Shown here: one piece after another, positions 9,186 to 16,422 of the stretch
Layout: each line of letters starts with the position of its first letter
Position numbering within the stretch: position 1 is the first letter of the stretch
Origin: Rhodospirillaceae bacterium
GTDB taxonomy: Bacteria; Pseudomonadota; Alphaproteobacteria; UBA8366; GCA-2717185
Direction of reading: 5' to 3'
Assembly (NCBI GenBank): GCA_002717185.1
Contig: PBDC01000053.1
Location: forward strand, 1-34,347
DNA: 34,347 nt
Program-made: the position numbers and the translations under genes
Notes under the pieces: model-generated
Database searches by the model: none
What the model was told of the DNA's origin: nothing
The model's input: the letters and a program-made list of their open reading frames with translations, nothing else

Positions 9186-9380
9186 TCGTCAATTTCTATG
9201 CTGTTAGCCTAATAATTTTTTCATCTATAGGACAATATAGTTTCCTGAATTTCCGATAAATAAGATTAAATATTCTAATATCCAGTGAAATTAGCGTAAC
9301 ATTTTTTTAGATATTACGATTTTATCGTTCCAATCTATAACGATTCTACTTCAGTACTATTTCTCACTGAAGTTAAAATT
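9186..9380. other. AT-rich intergenic stretch
   Basis: About 195 bases of strongly AT-rich DNA separate the HAD gene from the barrel gene. No coding frame, clear hairpin or recognisable RNA was seen. It probably holds the promoter of the HAD gene. Confidence 0.5.
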
Positions 9381-10778
9381 TTAGAACTGGGTTAGAAACT
9401 CAAACCTTACGCCGCCACCTTCATCATTTATTTCGCGATTTGAAACGAAGCCAGTGACGAGTGCCCTATATCTCTCTCCAATCTTTTGCTGATACTGGAC
9501 ACCTAGCGCCACACCATCCTGTACGGTAGCAGTATCCGCTGAAGACTTTATACCGGCTAACTCAAATATTACCTGCGTCCGATCACTATTCATAAACTTT
9601 TGGTATCCAAGAGCTACGCCGACCGCCTTATTAGCATTGCTGCCTAAAGCAGCTCCAAAGGAACCCATGCCTGAGCCAGCATACATAATACCAGTCCTAC
9701 CTACAGGCCCACCATTCGTTCTTCCTCTAGAGCCTGAGGAATAATCATCTATTCCAATGAAAGAATTAAAATATAGGAGATCATGCGAATTTATAGGGGT
9801 CGTCGAGATTTCAGAGAATAACAACAAACCATCTCTAACAGCAGCAGATTCATCGTCTATCGCATGAGAATAGTTGGCATAAAAAGCTGTATTGTAGCCT
9901 CTTATCCTTTGAATCGAACCAAACCCCAAAAATAAACCATCACCTCCGCTTTCTGTGTCTGAATCAACATATGCCACATCAAATCTTAACGAAGATTTAC
10001 GAAGGTCTGATTCAGTAAAAAATCCGTATAGTTCCGCGTTTGCATCTTGCTGATTATTCGCTCGGTTTACGTTATTCCAACCCCAAACAAAGCTCAATTT
10101 TGTATCGATCAAACCCTCGAATATAAGGGTATCCCTTACCAAGCCAATTGCATCCATTGTATCATTGAACATCATACCTTCTTGAAAGAAGATAGGCTGG
10201 CGTCCAATGGCTATCCCAAAATCGAGAGCAGCGCTATCAAGCGGGTCAGCTTTTGGGAACATTTCTCCAATATCGCCTTCAAAAAACAAGGCATTGACAT
10301 CTAAATTTATGTGACTGGAAAATTCGCCGTTTTCGGGTTCAAACCTATATCTAGTAAACGTTTCCTGTGAGTGAAACGGCTGTAATTGAAGAAATAATCT
10401 TTCTGTTCCGGTTAAGTTCAAATGAAAATTTATGTCAGACCTTACAACAGCTTCCACAATCTCGTCGCTATTACCGCCTGTGTCTATGTAATTGAGACCT
10501 GTTCGGACGTTGCCGTATACCCACAGGGACGGTATCCATACCGCCCCTGTGGGGAGTTCAAAGCCCGATGAAATATTACCGGTACCAAGAAAATCATTAC
10601 CTATTTCAACCAACGGGGGAACACGCTTTGGCATTTCCTTGTCAGTCTTCATAGGAATAGGTTTATCCGACAGCCGGCTTTTACTTTCCGCTTCTACTTG
10701 CTCAGAATTGAAAAGCAAAGCAGCCACAAAAAGCACAGCCAAGAATTTTGTTAGTACTTTATGTGTAAGCTTTTTCAT
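9381..10778 (-). CDS. outer-membrane beta-barrel (porin-like) protein
   Basis: A 465-residue exported protein. It opens with a signal peptide (MKKLTHKVLTKFLAVLFVAALLF..., likely cleaved after an Ala near residue 30). The rest alternates polar and aromatic residues in short strands, and the last residue is Phe, as in outer-membrane barrels recognised by the BAM machinery. The segment GRQPIFFQEGMMFND resembles alginate-export/phosphoporin-like barrels. There is no CXXC motif and the length is well short of MtrB-type decaheme sheaths. An AGGGGG site precedes the ATG. It follows the pentaheme cytochrome gene by 20 bases, so the two are almost certainly co-transcribed and probably work together at the cell envelope. 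The transported substrate is unknown. Confidence 0.75.
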   Translation of the reverse strand: MKKLTHKVLTKFLAVLFVAALLFNSEQVEAESKSRLSDKPIPMKTDKEMPKRVPPLVEIGNDFLGTGNISSGFELPTGAVWIPSLWVYGNVRTGLNYIDTGGNSDEIVEAVVRSDINFHLNLTGTERLFLQLQPFHSQETFTRYRFEPENGEFSSHINLDVNALFFEGDIGEMFPKADPLDSAALDFGIAIGRQPIFFQEGMMFNDTMDAIGLVRDTLIFEGLIDTKLSFVWGWNNVNRANNQQDANAELYGFFTESDLRKSSLRFDVAYVDSDTESGGDGLFLGFGSIQRIRGYNTAFYANYSHAIDDESAAVRDGLLLFSEISTTPINSHDLLYFNSFIGIDDYSSGSRGRTNGGPVGRTGIMYAGSGMGSFGAALGSNANKAVGVALGYQKFMNSDRTQVIFELAGIKSSADTATVQDGVALGVQYQQKIGERYRALVTGFVSNREINDEGGGVRFEFLTQF

Positions 10779-10798
10779 GCCGGTCCCCCTTTTTATTA

Positions 10799-12907
10799 TT
10801 ATCGGGTTTTATCAGCAGTCTGCTGTGTTTTTGGTTGAGTACCAGCGTTTGCTTCTCGCCTTTTACCGTTAGGATTATAGGTCACAGTCATGTTGCGTTC
10901 ATGAAGCATCATTGCGCCTTCAACAACATTTTCTGCAAGCTCCCTTGGTGTCATCCCATAATCAAATCCTGACTCCTGAATAGCAGGAATGAGATGTACT
11001 GGGATCATTTGAGCGATCAGTTTGACATTTACGGAATACGTCTCGCCTTCACGTAATTTTCCTGCCGGCACTGCATAAGAAGGGTTCCTAACGCCCAAAG
11101 GTTCAATTGTTTTCTTATGCTTTCTAGCACCCAAAGGCCTTCCATAAAGGATAGTCGCACGAGTTTCTGGCCTGACAAATGGAAGTGCAGATGTTGATGT
11201 ATTTACAGCAAGCACCTGCTCTCTTTCGCCTCCACGAGCCATCCGTACAATAAATTTGGTTTGAAGGTTAAAAAGGTCATCATCTGGCGGTAACTCACCA
11301 TTGTGAACGTAAAGCGAATGCCGGTCCCGCACATCTCCATTGGGATCCCTATCACCTGATTTATATACAGCGTTACCTTTCGAATCTTTTACAGTTACTT
11401 GTAAAAAGACAAGACGCTCTGCATCAAATCCTGTGGGAACTCCATGCCCATTCGTGCCATTCCGCACCGGGATGGAGAATTTCAGGCCATTGGAATTATT
11501 TGCAACGGTTTGGAGGTCACCAAGTTGATAACCGTGCCGCATAATTTTATAGCGTTCTGTTTCCGCCCACTTTAGACGCTCTAAGTTTTCATCAAGGATC
11601 TCCCTGGCTTCCATCCTGTCACCAGCATCGGCCCAGGTGTCCGGAAAATTAAGGCCAAGCTTCGTAGCCAGAGCCTTTAATTCACCTTTCAGGTTTTTTA
11701 AAGTTTCAACCTCTTTATCGCCTAAGGTCTCCACGTCTTCAAAACTTTCAGAATAGGCGACCAATGATTCGAAGGCTGATTTATTTTTTGTGACGATTTC
11801 TTCGCCAAGGAGCTCCATTAGCTCCTCAAAAGATGCTGTCAACTCCTGCAAGAGTTCTGGGTCTTCTTTTGCATCATCTAGGGCTATCTTGATAAATGCT
11901 ATCGCGTCCCCAGGCTCCTCTGCATATTCTTCAAATTCCTCTGTTCCCCAACCTGCTTTCCAGTCAAACGCCAACCAGTCTTCAAGTTCAGCGAACTCAG
12001 CTGCCTTCGGGTTATGCGGGAACAGACCTGGATGTATTAGCGAATAGTCTGGGCCGGCAAAAAAGTGATTGGACAGACGCCGCTTTCGCGTCGGAATACC
12101 ATTTACAACGGCTGCCGGACCAACCTCATATTTTGAAACCTGGCCAGGAACCGTTGCCATATGGCAATCTTGGCAACTTTCTTCGTTTTTAGCCGATGAG
12201 GTTTGTTTGTATTCTGAAAATGCCTCTTCCAATCGGAACCCATTAAGCAACGTCACGTCATGGCACGTGCCACAAAACCCTGGCTGGGTTAGTTCAAAGA
12301 AGGTGTCTGACTTTTTGTGGATCATTAATCCACGATCTTTGGGATCAGCGACAACCCGGAATCCTTTTTTATCCGGGTCATTTAGAACGTAATCAACCTC
12401 TTCTTGCCCATCTTTGGCACTTGGTCCGAATACAATACTGTGCATCGGCCCTCTAACCAGAGGCAATCTGCCACTAATTTTACCGTAACTCTTGTTCACT
12501 CTATGACAGACAGAACAAGTTATGCCTTCTCTTGAAGAAGCGGGGCGTTTCAAATTTGATAATTCAATTGGTTCGTTAAAATTCATACCAATTTGATTAT
12601 GACACCGAATGCAGAAATCACCGTTAGTACCACTGGTGATCGTATTAATTCTCATCTGCATGGCCATATAAATCGGGCTTAATTGAGCATAGGCATGCTG
12701 CGATACCGCCCATTCTGAATATTGTTTTGGGTGACAGGCAGCGCACGTCTTGGCCGACGGATAAATACTCTCCGCATAAATTTCTGAATGCGCTTTATCA
12801 GCATCTTTTCCAGCCAGGACCTCCTGAGCAGAAAATATGAGTGATAATACAAACAATCCGATGATCGGAACTCCACTCGCCCGAATACATCCGATAAGGT
12901 TACCCAT
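10799..12907 (-). CDS. pentaheme cytochrome c (c554-like heme domain)
   Basis: A periplasmic multiheme cytochrome of 702 residues. After a signal peptide (hydrophobic about residues 13-30, AQEVLA cleavage region) come five CXXCH heme sites: CAACH (55), CIRCH (99), CSVCH (131), CGTCH (212) and CQDCH (245). The opening KTCAACHPKQYSEWAVSQHA is typical of cytochrome c554-like domains. A heme-free acidic helical region follows (about 310-450), then a beta-rich C-terminal domain beginning FSIPVRNGTNGHGVPTGFDA, as found in some large multiheme cytochromes. I chose the ATG at 12907 because AAAGGA lies about 8 bases upstream and the signal peptide is better formed; an ATG at 12937 is in frame. Partner and substrate are unknown; it leads a two-gene operon with the barrel gene. 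Confidence 0.85.
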   Translation of the reverse strand: MGNLIGCIRASGVPIIGLFVLSLIFSAQEVLAGKDADKAHSEIYAESIYPSAKTCAACHPKQYSEWAVSQHAYAQLSPIYMAMQMRINTITSGTNGDFCIRCHNQIGMNFNEPIELSNLKRPASSREGITCSVCHRVNKSYGKISGRLPLVRGPMHSIVFGPSAKDGQEEVDYVLNDPDKKGFRVVADPKDRGLMIHKKSDTFFELTQPGFCGTCHDVTLLNGFRLEEAFSEYKQTSSAKNEESCQDCHMATVPGQVSKYEVGPAAVVNGIPTRKRRLSNHFFAGPDYSLIHPGLFPHNPKAAEFAELEDWLAFDWKAGWGTEEFEEYAEEPGDAIAFIKIALDDAKEDPELLQELTASFEELMELLGEEIVTKNKSAFESLVAYSESFEDVETLGDKEVETLKNLKGELKALATKLGLNFPDTWADAGDRMEAREILDENLERLKWAETERYKIMRHGYQLGDLQTVANNSNGLKFSIPVRNGTNGHGVPTGFDAERLVFLQVTVKDSKGNAVYKSGDRDPNGDVRDRHSLYVHNGELPPDDDLFNLQTKFIVRMARGGEREQVLAVNTSTSALPFVRPETRATILYGRPLGARKHKKTIEPLGVRNPSYAVPAGKLREGETYSVNVKLIAQMIPVHLIPAIQESGFDYGMTPRELAENVVEGAMMLHERNMTVTYNPNGKRREANAGTQPKTQQTADKTR

Positions 12908-12937
12908 TTCGCTGATCCTTTCGCGAAAATTTCCCAT

Positions 12938-13590
12938 GACCGATTCGGGAAATCCTAAACAGCCCTGAATTTTTGATTAGCCACATAATGGTAAAATTCC
13001 AATTATATGAACTTAGAAGACGTATTCTCCACCCTTGCTTAAAATTCAAACCTCGCAGACGGCCGGCTCCAATTTACCGCAAATTATATTCTCAAATATT
13101 AATTTTATTTTACCTAAGTGAACCTTTTTTACGCCATTTACGTAAAGTAACAAAACATCCTAAATCAGTATTTGTCAATAACTTATCAGTTAATCTTTCA
13201 AGTCACGAGCAACCTAAACCTCGAAGATTGCACGATGGAAAATAGCAGATAGACTGGCCGAGCTTACGTCTTCGCCACTGCTTCGATTTATAGATATGAG
13301 CTGGTTTCAACAAGCCTAAAATCGCCGAAAATTTTCCAAATTCAGTGGCAATGCCAATAAGTCAATTTCGTCTTCACTCACGGAACGAGCCTAGAGCCGT
13401 ATAATAATTAATTTTACCGAATACCCCATTTGCCATCGCAGGAAAAAATGTATGGCCGCCAACTTGGTATCTCTCTTCCCTCACATCATTTCTTCGCACA
13501 ACAAAGTCAACCTAGAATTACAGATGTTTTTCAGATTTAGACCGCGCGCAACGATTAAATTTGAAGCATACACAATAGCACAAACGAACT
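12938..13590. other. long AT-rich non-coding stretch upstream of the pentaheme cytochrome gene
   Basis: About 650 bases with no convincing gene. Composition is AT-rich and all open frames are short, lack good start sites and encode biased peptides. It must contain the promoter of the pentaheme-barrel operon. I looked for FNR- or CRP-like palindromes and found none that I would defend. Confidence 0.5.
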
Positions 13591-13618
13591 CGGCCGGAGC
13601 GTATTCACGCTCCGGCCG
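13591..13618 (-). terminator. strong hairpin downstream of glutamate dehydrogenase
   Basis: A perfect 11-bp inverted repeat (CGGCCGGAGCG and CGCTCCGGCCG) with a 6-base loop lies about 40 bases beyond the gdhA stop. It is very GC-rich inside an AT-rich stretch. On the plus strand it is followed by GCTTTTC; on the minus strand by AGTTCGTTTG. It most likely ends transcription of the cytochrome-gdhA operon and may work in both directions. Confidence 0.75.
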
Positions 13619-13659
13619 GCTTTTCATCAAACAATGGCTAGTTCTTGATGCTTAAAAGT

Positions 13660-15006
13660 TTAAGCGACCCCATAGGCAAGCATCGCGTCGGCAACTTTAA
13701 CGAAACCAGCAATATTGGCACCAGCCAGATAGTCAACCTTACCATCACTCGTCGCGCCATATTCCGCACAATTATCATGGATGTCCTTCATGATGCCCTT
13801 CAACAGACTTTGGAGTTCCTCTTCCTTCCAGGAAATACGAGCACTGTTTTGGCTCATTTCTAGGCCTGAAACTGCGACACCACCAGCGTTAGCGGCTTTG
13901 CTGGGTGCATAAAGAATACCAGCTCTTTGGAACGCCTCGATACCTGCCAATTCAGTCGGCATGTTGGCACCTTCGGAAACCGCCATACAGCCATTGGCGA
14001 GTAGCGCCTTAGCTTCGTCAGCACTGATCTCATTTTGTGTCGCGCACGGCACGGCGATGTCGCAGGGTACGTTCCAGGGCCTGCCTTCTTGAAATTCGCA
14101 ACCAAACTTGTCCGCATATTCCTTAATACGACCGCGGCGTACTTGCTTCAGGTCGACCAGGTAGGCGAGTTTATCAGCATCGATGCCATCCGGATCATGG
14201 ATGAAGCCAGATGAATCCGACATAGTAAGCACTTTAGCACCAAGTTGCGTTGCTTTCTCGACCGCATAGGTCGCAACGTTGCCGGAACCAGAAATTGCAA
14301 TCGTCTTGCCTTCCATACCGTTGCCGGCATGCTGCAACATGTTGTCCAGCATGTAGATCGTACCATATCCTGTTGCTTCTGTGCGGATTAGGCTACCTCC
14401 AAACTCCAGTCCCTTGCCGGTCAATACACCAACGAACTCGTTGGACAGACGCTTGTATTGGCCGAACATGTAACCGATCTCGCGCCCACCAACGCCGATA
14501 TCACCAGCCGGCACGTCCGTATCCTCGCCAATATGACGATGTAGTTCGGTCATAAAAGATTGGCAAAAACGCATGACTTCGTTGTCCGACTTACCCTTTG
14601 GGTTGAAGTCAGCACCACCCTTGCCGCCTCCCATGGGTAGACCAGTCAGGCTGTTCTTAAAGGTCTGCTCGAAACCAAGGAACTTGAGGACGCTCAGGGA
14701 TACCGTCGGGTGGAAACGGATGCCGCCTTTATACGGGCCAATCGAATTGTTGAACTGCACCCGGTAGCCACGATTAACACGTATATTGCCGTTATCATCC
14801 TCCCAGCATACCCGGAACAATATTGCACGATCTGGCTCTGCCATTCGTTCTAGAATTTGCATTTCCTGGTACTTTGGCTTGTCTTGTATGTAAGGAATGA
14901 TCGACGCAGCCACTTCCTGCACCGCCTGATGAAATTCTGTTTCTCCTGGATTGCGTTTTTGCACTCCGGCAATAAAACGATCAAGGCTATCTGAACGTAC
15001 CGACAT
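13660..15006 (-). CDS. gdhA: glutamate dehydrogenase, NADP-specific type
   Basis: A 448-residue hexameric-type glutamate dehydrogenase catalysing 2-oxoglutarate + NH4+ + NAD(P)H to glutamate. The length matches the short (about 450) bacterial NADP family. Signatures are the opening FHQAVQEVAASIIPYI, VNRGYRVQFNNSIGPYKGGIRFHP, and LPMGGGKGGADFNP (residues 123-136) with the active-site Lys129, then GDIGVGGREIGYMFGQY and the Rossmann region AISGSGNVATYAVEKA. The coenzyme preference is inferred from the family, not measured. A GAGGGAG site precedes the ATG. It is the last gene of the cytochrome operon, 69 bases after the FAD/[2Fe-2S] reductase gene, an unusual neighbour that suggests a link to redox balance or ammonia assimilation. 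Confidence 0.95.
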   Translation of the reverse strand: MSVRSDSLDRFIAGVQKRNPGETEFHQAVQEVAASIIPYIQDKPKYQEMQILERMAEPDRAILFRVCWEDDNGNIRVNRGYRVQFNNSIGPYKGGIRFHPTVSLSVLKFLGFEQTFKNSLTGLPMGGGKGGADFNPKGKSDNEVMRFCQSFMTELHRHIGEDTDVPAGDIGVGGREIGYMFGQYKRLSNEFVGVLTGKGLEFGGSLIRTEATGYGTIYMLDNMLQHAGNGMEGKTIAISGSGNVATYAVEKATQLGAKVLTMSDSSGFIHDPDGIDADKLAYLVDLKQVRRGRIKEYADKFGCEFQEGRPWNVPCDIAVPCATQNEISADEAKALLANGCMAVSEGANMPTELAGIEAFQRAGILYAPSKAANAGGVAVSGLEMSQNSARISWKEEELQSLLKGIMKDIHDNCAEYGATSDGKVDYLAGANIAGFVKVADAMLAYGVA

Positions 15007-15075
15007 AACTTCTCCCTCTTAAAACCAATTTTAAATAGCTGAAGCGTTTTTCGCTTTAAGCCACATTGAAACTGT

Positions 15076-16353
15076 TCACGCGTCGAGCACAATTGCACCT
15101 TTCGGAACCGAGATGCAGGCGAGACAACTTCCGGATTCGGGCTTTTCGCCAGGTTCCGACAGGTAATCCACATCGCCAGATTTTATGGCGGTGATACAGC
15201 TTCCGCAGTTACCCGCACGACAGCCAAAATCAATATCAACATCATTTTCTTCGGCAAAATCTAGGATCGAACCAATCGAAGCATCCCAAGGTACGGTTAC
15301 ACCTGATTTCTCGAATTGGACCTCAAAAGCGACCTCACCCTCAGGTGCTGGGTCTTTGTCCTTTGTGTCAGCCTCTTTCTTCTTCTGGACTGTGGCTGGA
15401 CCGAAAGCTTCGTAATTAATGTCGTTCTCTGGCACACCCCACTCGCGCAGACCTTCAAACAAGGAGTTCATCATCGGGGGCGGGCCGCAGAAATAGTACT
15501 CGTAGTTGCTCGATGGCAGAATCCGTTCGAAAAGGTCAGCGCCAACGCGCTCGGCATATTGGTAGTCCTTACCTTCGATGTCATCGTCACCGGGGCTGGA
15601 ATAACAGATATGCATGTGGATATTTTCGTTTTCCGCTGCCAGACGCTCAAGGTGTTCCTTCATGACGTGCTCTTTGCTATTCCGCACACCGTAGAAAAAA
15701 TGGCACTCCCTCGTTGATCCGATATCGACGATGCGGTTCACCATGCTTAATACCGGGGTAAGCCCGATGCCACCACCAATCAAAACAACCGGTGAATGCT
15801 TCGTGGTATCGAGGAAAAAATGCCCGCCTGGCGCCTTTACATCTAGGATATCGCCCTCGTTGAGCTGATCGTGGAAAAAATTAGACGATAGGCCCGGCGG
15901 CACGTCTGGCTTATCGCGAGGCGGCGGCACTGCTTTGATCGATACGCGATAATAATCCGCTTTCGGGCTATCCGACAGCGAATAGCATCGCATAACCTGT
16001 TTTCGCTGGCCGGGAACATCGAGCCTAAAGGTCAAATATTGGCCCGGATCAAACGCCGGCAATGGTTTACCATCGTGGGGCCGCAGATAGAAGGAGCAGA
16101 TGCCCCCACCTTCCGGCACCTTGCGGGCAATTTCAAACTTACGAAAACCATTCCAGGAAAATTCTGTTTTCTCACGCTCAAAGTCCAGCTTGCCCTTGAT
16201 TTCAGCGACCCGAGATTGGAGCAAAATTTTCTCCGAATCGTGAATACCGGTCGACAACCGTGCTGCTTGAAAACCATTCCATATGAGAAGACAGGTATAG
16301 GCCGCCATTGCCGCCAGAATGGCGAACGCAGCAAATTGAACGAGTGTTGTCAT
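15076..16353 (-). CDS. membrane-anchored FAD/NAD(P)/[2Fe-2S] oxidoreductase
   Basis: A 425-residue reductase. An N-terminal membrane helix (about residues 5-26) leads to a FAD-binding barrel (MRCYSLSD, 121-128), a nucleotide-binding domain (LIGGGIGLTP, 191-200, and CGPPPM, 289-294), a charged Lys/Asp linker (about 324-338) and a C-terminal plant-type [2Fe-2S] domain with Cys378, Cys383, Cys386 and probably Cys413. The order flavin-NAD-ferredoxin is that of phthalate dioxygenase reductase and Hcr, not of NqrF, where the ferredoxin comes first. It would pass electrons between NAD(P)H and a one-electron partner at the cytoplasmic membrane face. It lies 69 bases after the decaheme gene, so it is the likely NAD(P)H-linked end of the electron chain. 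Confidence 0.9.
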   Translation of the reverse strand: MTTLVQFAAFAILAAMAAYTCLLIWNGFQAARLSTGIHDSEKILLQSRVAEIKGKLDFEREKTEFSWNGFRKFEIARKVPEGGGICSFYLRPHDGKPLPAFDPGQYLTFRLDVPGQRKQVMRCYSLSDSPKADYYRVSIKAVPPPRDKPDVPPGLSSNFFHDQLNEGDILDVKAPGGHFFLDTTKHSPVVLIGGGIGLTPVLSMVNRIVDIGSTRECHFFYGVRNSKEHVMKEHLERLAAENENIHMHICYSSPGDDDIEGKDYQYAERVGADLFERILPSSNYEYYFCGPPPMMNSLFEGLREWGVPENDINYEAFGPATVQKKKEADTKDKDPAPEGEVAFEVQFEKSGVTVPWDASIGSILDFAEENDVDIDFGCRAGNCGSCITAIKSGDVDYLSEPGEKPESGSCLACISVPKGAIVLDA

Positions 16354-16422
16354 CTTTGCCCCATCCCTCTCACTCTATTGTCGAATATGCCCACACTTTT
16401 GATCCCTTAAGTATCATTACAG

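Noticed and set aside
9381..12907. MtrCAB-type outer-membrane electron conduit
   Set aside because: The cytochrome has five rather than ten hemes, and the barrel is too short and lacks the CXXC motif of MtrB. Only a loose analogy is kept.
12973..13245. 90-residue plus-strand frame in the AT-rich gap
   Set aside because: No good start site and a very basic, low-quality peptide typical of chance frames in AT-rich DNA.
13650..13665. GCTTAAA-AG-TTTAAGC inverted repeat at the gdhA stop
   Set aside because: It overlaps the stop codon and is AT-rich. The GC-rich hairpin at 13591-13618 is a better terminator, so this is probably chance.
15076..16353. NqrF subunit of the Na+-translocating NADH:quinone reductase
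   Set aside because: The [2Fe-2S] domain is at the C-terminus, not the N-terminus as in NqrF, and no nqrA-E genes are nearby.
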